DNA of 64,000 bases, taken from contig CAWGTX010000009.1 of the NCBI GenBank assembly GCA_963825585.1, positions 496,001 to 560,000 of the forward strand, given 5' to 3'. Both the position numbers and the translations under genes were made by a program. The stretch's first letter is position 1, and each line of letters starts with the position of its first letter. Below the pieces are notes generated by a model. The model worked only from the letters and a program-made list of their open reading frames with translations. It did not search any database and was not told the origin of the DNA. Positions 1-8,300 of this stretch are shown in pieces. Source of the stretch: JAOUGY01 sp963825585. GTDB lineage: Bacteria > Actinomycetota > Acidimicrobiia > Spongiisociales > ZC4RG35.

Positions 1-4
1 GTCG

Positions 5-1426
5 TCACACCCAGGTGCCCTCGGGGATGGGGCGGCCGAAGTCGAAGCAGCGCGAGCCCTGGGGAAGCACCTTGTCGGGGTTGAAACGACCGTCGGGGTC
101 GAACGCCTCCTTGATGCGTGCCTGGGCGTCGAGGTCATGGGGTGTGAAGAGCAGCGGCATCAGGTCCCGTTTCTCCTGGCCGATGCCGTGCTCGCCCGAC
201 AGCACCCCGCCGTTGTGGACACACACCTCCACCAACTCTTCGGCGGCGGAGCGCACCGTGTCGAAGGCACCCGGAACCGATCCGTCGAAGGCCATGATCG
301 GGTGGAGGTTGCCGTCGCCGGCGTGGAACACGTTGAGCATGGTGATGCCGTACTTCTCTGCGATGCGATAGACCTCGTTCATCGTCTCGACCAGGCGGGT
401 GCGGGGCACCACCGTGTCGTGCAGGTAGTAGTTGGGCGCCGCCTGCGCCACGGCGCCGAACGCCGACTTCCGGGCCTTCCACAGGATCGCCCGCTCTGCT
501 TCGTCGGCGGCAAGGCGTACCGAGACCGCGCGGTGTACGCCGGCCAGGCGCTCGACCACCGCCGCTTCGGCGGCGACGGCGGCTTCGTCGCCGGTGACCT
601 CTGCGAGCAGAATCGCGGCGGCGTCCACCGGCAGCCCGGCGTGCAGCCAGTTCTCGACCGCCCGGGTCATGAGCTGGTCCATCATCTCGAGGGCGGCGGG
701 GATGATCCCGGCGGCGATGATGTCGGTCACCGTGGCGGCGGCATCCTCCACGGTGTCGAAGGCGGCCAGGATGGTCCGCACGGCCGGCGGATTCGGGGTC
801 AGCTTCACGAGGACCCGGGTGACGATTCCAAGCGTTCCCTCGGAGCCAACCAGGATTCCGCGCAGGTCGAGGCCGATAGGGTCCGGTGCCGCCCCGCTCA
901 CGGTGAGCACCGAGCCACCGGCCAGCACCACCTCGAGACCGAGAACGTGGTTGACGGTCGAGCCCTCCGCCAGGCAGTGGGGACCACCCGAGTTGTTGGC
1001 GACGTTGCCGCCCACGGTGCACGCCTGCTGCGACGAAGGGTCGGGTGCGAAGTGAAGCCCGTGGGGCCCTGTGTGCCGTGACAGGTCGAGGTTGATGACG
1101 CCGGGACCCACCCAGGCCGTGCGGTTGTCGAGGTCGACGTCTTCGATGGTGTTCATCAGGGCGGTGGACACCACCACGGCCCCGTTCAGTGGGACCGCCC
1201 CGCCGGCCAGGCCGGTGCCCGCTCCCCGCGGCACGATCGGTACCCCATGGTGCTCGGCGATCCGCACCACCTCCGCCACCTCGGCGGTGGAGGTGGGCAT
1301 CGCCACCATCGACGCCTCGCCGTGGTAGACCCCGGCATCGGTCCCGTACAGGTGCCGGTCGAGGGCACCGGCGAGCACGCGCTCGGCCCCGAGGACGGTG
1401 CGCAGATCCTCGAGAAGGCTGCTCAC
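5..1426 (-). CDS. FAD-linked oxidase, glycolate/D-lactate dehydrogenase GlcD-like
   Basis: This 473-residue protein looks like a flavin-dependent 2-hydroxyacid dehydrogenase of the GlcD / D-lactate dehydrogenase type. An N-terminal FAD_binding_4 domain has the pyrophosphate loop PRGAGTGLAGG at residues 66-76 and the motifs GGNVANNSGG and GSEGTLGIVT. The C-terminal FAD-oxidase domain has HAGDGNLHP and SGEHGIGQEK near the end. The family oxidises glycolate, D-lactate or a related 2-hydroxyacid to the 2-oxoacid. No GlcE or GlcF (FAD or Fe-S) partner is visible, so it may act alone or the partner may lie beyond the window edge. It starts 13 bases after the stop of the upstream 2-hydroxyacid dehydrogenase gene, so the two probably share a transcript. 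The exact substrate cannot be read from the sequence. Confidence 0.88.
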   Translation of the reverse strand: MSSLLEDLRTVLGAERVLAGALDRHLYGTDAGVYHGEASMVAMPTSTAEVAEVVRIAEHHGVPIVPRGAGTGLAGGAVPLNGAVVVSTALMNTIEDVDLDNRTAWVGPGVINLDLSRHTGPHGLHFAPDPSSQQACTVGGNVANNSGGPHCLAEGSTVNHVLGLEVVLAGGSVLTVSGAAPDPIGLDLRGILVGSEGTLGIVTRVLVKLTPNPPAVRTILAAFDTVEDAAATVTDIIAAGIIPAALEMMDQLMTRAVENWLHAGLPVDAAAILLAEVTGDEAAVAAEAAVVERLAGVHRAVSVRLAADEAERAILWKARKSAFGAVAQAAPNYYLHDTVVPRTRLVETMNEVYRIAEKYGITMLNVFHAGDGNLHPIMAFDGSVPGAFDTVRSAAEELVEVCVHNGGVLSGEHGIGQEKRDLMPLLFTPHDLDAQARIKEAFDPDGRFNPDKVLPQGSRCFDFGRPIPEGTWV

Positions 1427-1439
1427 CGGAGCGCCCCCG

Positions 1440-2402
1440 TCATGCCGGCGGCCTCACGGGAAAGCGAGGGGTGCCACCGTTCAGCACCGTCGCCACGTCG
1501 GTGGCCACCGTCGTCTGGAGGTCGAGCAGTGCGTCCTCGGAGTAGAAGCCCGTGTGCGGAGTGAGGATCACGTCGTCTCGGCCGATGAGGCGCAACTCCG
1601 CCGGGGGTGGTTCGACCGGGAGGACGTCGAGGCCGGCGCCGGCGATCTGGCCTGCCTCCAGCGCGTCGGCCAGGTCTTCCACGTTCACCAGCGGCCCCCG
1701 GGCGGTGTTGACGAGCAGGGCGTTGGGCTTCATCTTGGCGAAGGCGGCGGCATTGAACATTCCGGTGGTCTCCGGTGTCAACGGTGCGTGCACCGAGACG
1801 AAATCCGACGTGGCCAGCAACTCGTCGAAGTCGACCCGACGGACGCCCAGCCGGGAGAACACCTCGTCGGATGCGTACGGGTCAGACGCAATCACGTCGA
1901 TACCGAAGGCCTGTGCCTTGGGGACGATCTTCTGGGGGATGTTGCCCAATCCGACCAGTCCCAGGGTCTGACCCCGCAGTCGGTGGATGGGAACAACGGC
2001 GGGCATCTCCCAGCGGCCGGCATGGACGAGCGTATTCGCCATCGCCGTCTTGCGGGCCAGCGTCAGCAGCAGGGCCATGGCGTGGTCGGATACCTCATCC
2101 AGGCAGTAGACGGGGGCGTATGTGACGACGATGCCTGCCGCCGCGGCTGCCGGGATGTCGATGTTGTCGGTACCGATCCCGAAGCGCCCGATCGCCTTGC
2201 AGTTCTTCAATCCGGCGATGACCTCGGCGGTGATCTTGCCGTACGTCACGAGCAGGGCGTCGGCTTCGGCCGCCACCTCGAGGATCGCTTCCGGTGAAGG
2301 CTCCGACGCCAGCACCAGCTCGGCGTCGACGATGGCGAGCGCCTCCTTGGCCGGCTCGAGAGTCGGAAACACCGTGTCGGTTACGGCGACCAGCTTGCTC
2401 AT
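1440..2402 (-). CDS. D-isomer specific 2-hydroxyacid dehydrogenase (CtBP / SerA-like)
   Basis: This 320-residue NAD-dependent D-2-hydroxyacid dehydrogenase has the substrate domain at residues 1-100 and a central Rossmann fold. The catalytic set is visible as NTARGPLV (Arg), DVLPVEPP (Glu) and LTPHTGFYS (His). The dinucleotide loop reads GLGNIPQ at residues 151-157, so the third glycine of GxGxxG is replaced by proline, which is unusual. The start is the ATG at 2402 because an AAAGGAG ribosome site lies just upstream; the open frame continues much further 5' but that part looks non-coding. It is about 100 residues shorter than SerA and has no ACT domain, so glycerate, glyoxylate or another 2-oxoacid is as likely as phosphoglycerate. 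It pairs with the GlcD-like oxidase, suggesting linked hydroxyacid metabolism. Confidence 0.85.
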   Translation of the reverse strand: MSKLVAVTDTVFPTLEPAKEALAIVDAELVLASEPSPEAILEVAAEADALLVTYGKITAEVIAGLKNCKAIGRFGIGTDNIDIPAAAAAGIVVTYAPVYCLDEVSDHAMALLLTLARKTAMANTLVHAGRWEMPAVVPIHRLRGQTLGLVGLGNIPQKIVPKAQAFGIDVIASDPYASDEVFSRLGVRRVDFDELLATSDFVSVHAPLTPETTGMFNAAAFAKMKPNALLVNTARGPLVNVEDLADALEAGQIAGAGLDVLPVEPPPAELRLIGRDDVILTPHTGFYSEDALLDLQTTVATDVATVLNGGTPRFPVRPPA

Positions 2403-2554
2403 CGGCTTCACTCCTTTGGGGTGGCGGGAAGCGTCAAGGCTACAGGGCTGCAGAGGGCCGACGTCCTCCGGTCGGGAGGCTGCGATCCGCAAGCGGTCGC
2501 AGGGCGGCGCATCTTCCCGGAGACCCCTCGTGGTCCCGTCCCGGAGTCCCGGTC

Positions 2555-2560
2555 TAGAGT
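2555..2560 (+). promoter_or_regulatory. -10 box TAGAGT, leaderless-type
   Basis: TAGAGT sits 7 bases before the ATG of the small membrane protein gene. With transcription starting about 7 bases after a -10 box, the mRNA would begin at or beside the start codon. No -35 box is obvious. The same spacing recurs at several other genes here. Confidence 0.5.
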
Positions 2561-2567
2561 CGTGCGG

Positions 2568-2690
2568 ATGTTGCGTCGTCTCGCCTCCGTCCCCGACTGG
2601 CTCCTGGGACTCGTGTTGGCCATAGGGGTCACCCTGGTGCTGTATTTCGTGTTCGGAGCAGGGGACGACCCCACTCTCGCCGGCGGCTGA
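2568..2690 (+). CDS. 40-residue single-span membrane microprotein
   Basis: This short open frame encodes 40 residues. It begins MLRRLASVPDW, followed by a hydrophobic helix of about 20 residues (LLGLVLAIGVTLVLYFVF) and a short acidic/glycine tail. The positive N-terminus predicts the N-in orientation. The start is the ATG at 2568, directly behind a TAGAGT -10 box with 7-base spacing and no ribosome site, as for other putative leaderless genes here. It ends 26 bases before the thiolase ATG, so it may be the first gene of that transcript. No family is recognised. The support is the sensible membrane helix, the promoter placement and the position; homologues would be needed to confirm it. Confidence 0.55.
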   Translation: MLRRLASVPDWLLGLVLAIGVTLVLYFVFGAGDDPTLAGG

Positions 2691-2716
2691 GGTCGCCCAG
2701 TTCGAACGGAGCGTGC

Positions 2717-3901
2717 ATGCGTGAAGCGGTGATCGTCTCGACGGCCCGTACCCCCATTGGCAAGGCATACCGGGGTCTGTTCAACGACACCGAGGCGCCG
2801 ACCATGGCCGGACACGCCATCCGGGCCGCCGTCGAGCGGGCCGGCGTCGACCCTGGCGAGGTCGATGACGTGATCATGGGATGCGCCATGCAGCAGGGCT
2901 CGCAGAGTCTCAATGTGGCCCGCGTAGCCGCCATCGCCGCCGGGCTTCCCACCACCGTGTCGGGCATGTCGATCGACCGGCAGTGCTCCTCCGGTCTGAT
3001 GGCGGTCGCCACCGCCGCCAAGCAGGTCGTCTTCGATGGCGCCCCCGTGGTGGTGGCCGGAGGAATGGAATCGATCAGCCTGGTGCAGAACGAGCACATG
3101 AACATGTTCAGGGCGGCCGACCCGCAGGTGCTCGAAACCCGTCCCGACATGTACATGCCGATGATCGACACCGCCGAGGTCGTTGCGCAGCGGTACGGCA
3201 TCTCGCGCGACATCTGCGACGAGTATGCGCTCCAGTCCCAGCAGCGCACTGCCGCCGCCCAGCAGAGCGGACTCTTCGACGACGAGATCATCGAGGTCAC
3301 GGCCACCAGGGCCGTGGTCGACCGTGCGACGGGTGAGACGACGCACGAGACCGCGACGCTCCGCCTCGACGAGGGCAACCGCCCCGGAACCACCCTCGAG
3401 GGTCTCTCCCAGCTGATGCCGGTCAGAGGCGAAGGTGGCAACGTCACCGCCGGCAACGCCAGTCAGTTGTCCGACGGTGCCGCCGCACTGGTGCTGATGG
3501 AGGCCGGAGACGCCGAGCGTCGTGGGCTCGAGCCGCTCGGGTACTACCGCGGCATGGCGGTGGCCGGTGTCGATCCCGACGAGATGGGCATCGGCCCCGT
3601 GTTCGCGGTGCCCAAGCTGCTGGAGCGGGCCGGGCTCGGCATCGACGACATCGGTGTGTGGGAGCTGAACGAGGCGTTCGCCGTCCAGACCCTCTACTGC
3701 CGTGACCGGCTGGGGATCGACAACGAGATCTACAACCTGAATGGGGGAGCGATCTCCATCGGCCACCCCTACGGAATGAGCGGTGCCCGCATGGTGGGCC
3801 ATGCCCTCCTCGAGGCACGACGGCGCAGGGCCAGGTATGCGGTGGTCACCATGTGCGTCGGCGGCGGGATGGGTGCCGCCGGCCTCTTCGAAACCGTCTG
3901 A
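2717..3901 (+). CDS. Acetyl-CoA C-acyltransferase (thiolase)
   Basis: This 394-residue thiolase is full length for the family. The acyl-accepting cysteine is Cys90 in DRQCSSG. The C-terminal GHPYGMSGAR loop supplies the catalytic His, and CVGGGMGAAG supplies the second Cys. The NEAF motif (WELNEAFAVQ) is also present. Thiolases cleave 3-ketoacyl-CoA with CoA in fatty acid beta-oxidation, or run in reverse to make acetoacetyl-CoA; the sequence does not decide which. The start follows GGAGCGTGC. No FadB-type partner is adjacent, so this is an isolated thiolase behind a putative microprotein gene. Confidence 0.92.
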   Translation: MREAVIVSTARTPIGKAYRGLFNDTEAPTMAGHAIRAAVERAGVDPGEVDDVIMGCAMQQGSQSLNVARVAAIAAGLPTTVSGMSIDRQCSSGLMAVATAAKQVVFDGAPVVVAGGMESISLVQNEHMNMFRAADPQVLETRPDMYMPMIDTAEVVAQRYGISRDICDEYALQSQQRTAAAQQSGLFDDEIIEVTATRAVVDRATGETTHETATLRLDEGNRPGTTLEGLSQLMPVRGEGGNVTAGNASQLSDGAAALVLMEAGDAERRGLEPLGYYRGMAVAGVDPDEMGIGPVFAVPKLLERAGLGIDDIGVWELNEAFAVQTLYCRDRLGIDNEIYNLNGGAISIGHPYGMSGARMVGHALLEARRRRARYAVVTMCVGGGMGAAGLFETV

Positions 3902-3910
3902 CGCCGGCTC

Positions 3911-3939
3911 TGGTCAGACTCACCGCCGGTCGCTACGCT
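3911..3939 (+). promoter_or_regulatory. Possible promoter for the TadE-like gene
   Basis: TGGTCA (3911-3916) and TACGCT (3934-3939) are separated by 17 bases, ahead of the TadE-like gene. The -35 is a weak match, so this is tentative. Confidence 0.35.
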
Positions 3940-4025
3940 GCCGCCCCAGGGAGTACAGGTCGGCCTGAGCGGGGCAATGCTCGGTCGTCACCATGGGATG
4001 GGACAGGCGGAACAGGTCAGAACGA

Positions 4026-4571
4026 ATGACACGCCAACACGCCATGAAACGCGATGAACGCGGCTCGGCCGCAATCGAAGCGGCGATGGTCACGGGGCTT
4101 CTGCTGCTGCTCGTGCTCGGCTCCTTCGAATGGGGGATGGCCCTCCGTGACTGGATGACCGTGTCCGCCGCCTCACGTGAGGGAGCCCGTGCCGCCGCCT
4201 CCGCCGGAGATCTGGCGGCCGCAGACTGCCGCATTCTCGAAGCGGCCTCGGGCTCACTCCAGAACATCCCGTCTGAAGCCGTGGTCGAGGTGTGGATCTA
4301 CGAGTCGAACACATCGGGAGCCGTGGGCGCGTCCCAACGCTATCGGCCGAAACAGGATTCTGATGATCCGGTCGCCCTCACCTGCAACTCCGCCTGGTTC
4401 CAGACGCTGAACGGATGGCCGCCGCCGTCCCGGGTCGACTCGGGAACCAACCGGGACTGGGTGGGTGTACGAGTCGTGTTCGACCATGCATGGCAGACAG
4501 ACTTCCTGTGGTTCACCGGTACCGCCCGCTGGCAGGACGAGACCGTCATGCGAATCGAGCCGGAAACGTAG
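4026..4571 (+). CDS. TadE-like pseudopilin / pilus assembly protein, orphan
   Basis: The protein resembles TadE/TadF minor pseudopilins. A short basic leader ends RDERGSAAIEAAMV, with the glycine-Ser/Ala-Ala junction and +5 Glu typical of prepilin peptidase sites. It is followed by a hydrophobic helix (TGLLLLLVLGSFEWGMAL) and the TadE-family motif SAASREGARAAASAG. The remaining 120 residues are a predicted extracytoplasmic domain with two cysteines. The start could be the ATG at 4026 or at 4044; an in-frame start at 3993 would add 11 residues. No other tad, flp or prepilin peptidase gene is nearby, so this is an orphan. It may serve a Tad system elsewhere or another surface role. Confidence 0.75.
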   Translation: MTRQHAMKRDERGSAAIEAAMVTGLLLLLVLGSFEWGMALRDWMTVSAASREGARAAASAGDLAAADCRILEAASGSLQNIPSEAVVEVWIYESNTSGAVGASQRYRPKQDSDDPVALTCNSAWFQTLNGWPPPSRVDSGTNRDWVGVRVVFDHAWQTDFLWFTGTARWQDETVMRIEPET

Positions 4572-4576
4572 AAGAG

Positions 4577-4611
4577 AGCTGCCAGCTGCCAGCTTCCAGC
4601 TGCCAGCCAGA
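4577..4611. repeat. Heptad array, five AGCTGCC-type units
   Basis: Five consecutive 7-base units read AGCTGCC, AGCTGCC, AGCTTCC, AGCTGCC, AGCCAGA. The array begins 5 bases after the TadE-like stop codon. Confidence 0.8.
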
Positions 4612-4679
4612 GTGCGTTCGGCCCCGTGTTGCGTCGTGAGGTCGCGTGGACGGGTGGATGGCACCACGGTTGGAGTCAT

Positions 4680-4925
4680 GAGCTTTGTCCCCCACGCAGC
4701 GCAGTGGGGGAAGGGTCCGCCGGCGCAAGCGCCGGGGAGGAACGAGCGGGGTAGGGGGGTTGAAAGCCCGCGAGAAGCCCTCCGCACGCATTCCGGAACG
4801 CGTCACCAGGCCACGCGAGGGTTAGGAACGCGTCATCATGCTCGCGTGGGATAGGCCCCCCCTACCCCGCTCGTTCCTCACGGGGGCCCCTTCCCCCTCT
4901 CGCAAGCTCGAGGGGGACAAAGCTA
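4680..4925. repeat. Large imperfect inverted repeat (MITE-like)
   Basis: The arms are about 4680-4760 and 4857-4925. The inner 23 bases of the left arm (4737-4759, containing GAACGAGCGGGGTAGG) are a perfect reverse complement of 4857-4879. The outer ends (AGCTTTGTCCCCC at 4681-4693, and its complement at 4912-4924) also match perfectly, with mismatches between. The roughly 100-base centre contains two related sequences beginning GGAACGCGTCA. Terminal symmetry of this kind suggests a non-autonomous mobile element or a long cruciform. No transposase gene or clear target duplication is seen. Confidence 0.75.
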
Positions 4926-4963
4926 TTCCCTATCGGCGCGGCCTCATTGTGCAGAAGGTGGCT

Positions 4964-5026
4964 GCGTGTTGCGTGTTGCGTGTTGCGTGTTGCGTCGGAC
5001 GTCCGGAGCCAGCAGCCAGCAGCGCT
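4964..5026 (+). repeat. Heptad array (GCGTGTT)4 followed by the shared core
   Basis: Four GCGTGTT units (4964-4991) run in the same 7-base register into GCGTCGG, ACGTCCG, GAGCCAG, CAGCCAG and CAGCGCT. The ordered core recurs at 40718-40829 (reverse), 59123-59171 and 62637-62678. Confidence 0.9.
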
Positions 5027-5040
5027 CCCCCTCCTTCTGG

Positions 5041-5068
5041 CTGGCCGCTGGAAGCTGGCAGCTGGAAG
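5041..5068. repeat. Heptad array, four CTGGNNG units
   Basis: CTGGCCG, CTGGAAG, CTGGCAG and CTGGAAG follow one another 25 bases ahead of the rpoB -35 box. Confidence 0.8.
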
Positions 5069-5093
5069 CTCTCCTTTTGGGTCCCGAGAACCG

Positions 5094-5123
5094 TTGACAG
5101 GATTCCCACTCTCGTCGTAGGAT
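5094..5123 (+). promoter_or_regulatory. rpoBC promoter
   Basis: TTGACA (5094-5099) and TAGGAT (5118-5123) are separated by 18 bases. This is the best consensus sigma70-type promoter in the window. It predicts an rpoB leader of about 190 bases. Confidence 0.8.
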
Positions 5124-5248
5124 GCACCCGTGCCGACTCGGGACTGGTTTCCCGGCTCGGCGGACAACCGATCGTGCCTCGGGTTGAGTTACCAGCACGT
5201 CCGGTCCCATCGTGGGTCGGTTCCGCAGGGGGCCTCAGCCTGGGTGCT

Positions 5249-5283
5249 CACATTTGCGGGGCTCCGCTCCCGCTGTTAATGTG
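5249..5283 (+). promoter_or_regulatory. Hairpin in the rpoB leader
   Basis: CACATT (5249-5254) pairs with AATGTG (5278-5283), and inside it GCGGG pairs with CCCGC. The hairpin lies 23 bases before the rpoB ribosome site and has no U tract. A role in attenuation or autoregulation of rpoBC is possible but is an inference. Confidence 0.45.
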
Positions 5284-5318
5284 CCGCTCTGGTTGTCCGG
5301 ACTCCAAGGAGGCTCCCC

Positions 5319-8300
5319 TTGTCCTCGCGCGTCGCCGAGCGTTTCTCGTTCGGAAAGATCCCGGAGGTCCTCCCTCTCCCTGATCTTCTCGCTGTACAGC
5401 ATGAATCGTTCACCTGGTTCCTCGACGAGGGTCTCAAAGAGATCTTCGAAGAGATCAGCCCGATCGAAGACTTCACTGGATCGTTGGCTCTCGAGCTGAC
5501 CGATCATCGGTTCGGTGAACCCCCCTACACCCTCGATGAGGCCAAGGAACGCGACGCCAACTACGCCAAGCCGTTGTTCGTCACCGCCCGCTTCATGAAC
5601 AAGCAGACCGGTGAGATCAAGGAACAGCAGGTGTTCCTCGGCGACTTCCCGATGATGACCGAGAACGGTGTGTTCATCATCAACGGGACCGAGCGCGTGG
5701 TTGTCTCCCAGCTCGTCCGTTCTCCCGGTGTGTATTTCGACTACACCCCTGACAAGACCTCCGACCGGCTCATCTACGCCGGCAAGGTCATTCCCGGTCG
5801 CGGAGCCTGGCTCGAGTTCGACACCGACAAGCGTGACACGATCGGCGTCCGCGTGGACCGCAAGCGTCGTCAATACGTGTCGGCGTTCCTCCGTGCCCTC
5901 GGTATCGCCGAGACCGACCAGGAGATCCTCGACCTCTTCGACGGGGCGGAGTCGATCCGCAACTCCATCGAGCGCGACACCGCCCATGACCGCGATGAGG
6001 CACTCATCGACCTCTACCGCAAGCTTCGCCCCGGCGAGCCCACGACGGTGGAGTCGGCCCGCGGTCTCATCCAGACGTTGTTCCGCAACCCCAAGCGCTA
6101 CGACCTCACCAGGGTCGGTCGCTACAAACTGAGCCAGAAGTTTGGCGAGGACGTTCCCGACGACTACCGGGTCGGCAACCTCTCGATGCTGCGTGACGAG
6201 GACATCGTCGACAGCATCAAGTACCTGGTCGCCCTCCACGCCGGCTCGCCCACCATGACGACCCACAAGGGCGTCGAGATTCCGGTGCTGACCGACGACA
6301 TCGACCACTTCGGGAACCGTCGTATCCGCACTGTCGGCGAGCTCATCCAGAACCAGGTTCGCGTCGGTCTGACCCGGCTCGAGCGGGTGGTGAAGGAGCG
6401 GATGACCACCCAGGATCCGGAGTCGATCACGCCGCAGAGCCTGATCAACATCCGCCCGGTCACCGCCTCCATCAAGGAGTTCTTCGGGACCAGCCAGCTC
6501 AGCCAGTTCATGGACCAGCCCAACCCGCTGGCCGGCCTCACCCATCGCCGTCGACTGTCGGCGCTCGGACCCGGTGGTCTGAGCCGCGAGCGGGCCGGCT
6601 TCGAGGTTCGTGACGTCCATCCGTCGCACTACGGCCGTATGTGCCCGATCGAGACCCCTGAAGGTCCCAACATCGGCCTCATCGGCTCGCTGGCCAGCTA
6701 CGCGCGGGTCAACCGGTTCGGGTTCATCGAGACCCCCTACCGGAAGGCGTCCGCCGGAAGCGTCACCGACCAGATCGACTACCTCACCGCAACCGAGGAG
6801 GAGCGCTACGTCATCGCCCAGGCGAACGCACCGTTGCTCCCCGATGGCAGGTTCCGCAACGACCGTGTGCTCGTCCGGCGTGCCGGCGGCGAAGTGGACT
6901 ACGTGAGCCCCGACCAGGTCGACTACATGGACGTGTCGCCCAAGCAGTTGGTGTCGGTCTCCACGGCCCTCATCCCGTTCCTCGAGCACGACGACGCCAA
7001 CCGTGCCCTCATGGGTTCGAACATGCAGCGCCAGGCGGTGCCGTTGCTCACCGCCGATGCCCCACTTGTGGGAACCGGCGTCGAGCGTCGTGCCGCCCAG
7101 GACTCGGGTGACATGATCATCTGCAAGGTCGAGGGCGAAGTGGTCGAGGTCACCGGCGAGGAGATCATCGTCAAGGAGACGGGAACCAACAAGAAGCACA
7201 CCTACCCGCTCGACAAGTTCGAGCGCTCCAACCAGGGCACCTGCATGAACCACAAGCCGTTGGTTCGTGAAGGCGACCGGGTGGAGAAGGGGAGCGTGCT
7301 CGCCGACGGGCCGTCCACCGACAGGGGTGAGCTCGCCCTCGGGCGGAACCTGATGGTGGCGTTCATGCCGTGGAACGGTCACAACTTCGAGGACGCCATC
7401 ATCCTGTCCGAGCGGCTGGTCAAGCACGACATGCTCACCTCGATCCACATCGAGGAGCACGAAATCGATGCCCGCGACACCAAGCTCGGTGCCGAGGAGA
7501 TCACCCGTGACATCCCCAACGTCGCCGACGAGGTCCTCGCCGACCTCGACGAGGACGGCATCATCCGCATCGGTGCCGAGGTGGGACCGGGCGACTACCT
7601 GGTCGGCAAGGTCACGCCCAAGGGCGAGACCGAGCTGACCCCCGAGGAGCGCCTGTTGCGGGCCATCTTCGGTGAGAAAGCCCGCGAGGTCCGTGACACT
7701 TCGCTCAAGGTGCCCCACGGTGAGTCCGGCAAGGTCATCGCCGTGAAGGTCTTCCGGCGGGTCGACGGTTACGACCTCCCGCCCGGCGTGAACGAGCTGG
7801 TCCGGGTGTACGTTGCGCAGCAGCGCAAGATCTCCGAAGGAGACAAGCTGGCCGGTCGCCACGGCAACAAGGGAATCGTCGCCAAGATCCTTCCCGAAGA
7901 GGACATGCCGTTCCTGGCCGACGGGACCTCGGTCGACATCATCCTGTCGCCGCTCGGCGTGCCGTCCCGGATGAACCTCGGGCAGGTGCTCGAGACGCAT
8001 CTCGGGTGGGCGGCAGCCCAGGGTTGGGAGCCATTCACGGGCGAATCGCCCGGTGCGGTTGGTGTTGACCCATGGACACGGGTTGCCACTCCGGTTTTCG
8101 ACGGCGCCAAGGAAGACGAGATCGCCCAGGTGATCGCGTCGGCCCGGCCCAATCGCGATGGTCTCCAGCTGGTCGGCCACGACGGCAAGGCGCAGCTCTA
8201 CGACGGTCGCACCGGCGAGCCGTTCGACACCGGTGTGACGGTGGGATACATCTACATCCTGAAACTGGTCCACCTCGTCGACGACAAGATCCACGCCCGT

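Larger units (their letters stand above)
4572..5318. other. 747-base repeat-rich gap upstream of rpoB
   Basis: I see no credible gene here. The gap holds a run of heptads, a large inverted repeat, a second heptad array with the shared core, the rpoB promoter and a leader hairpin, each listed separately. In many bacteria rplJ-rplL or the rplKAJL block occupies this position; none of those genes is present. The open frames crossing the gap are low complexity and follow the repeats. Confidence 0.7.

Noticed and set aside
5235..8294. Minus-strand open frame of about 1019 residues opposite rpoB
   Set aside because: It is the antisense shadow of a high-GC C/G-ending gene. It has no recognisable domains, and rpoB on the plus strand is certain.
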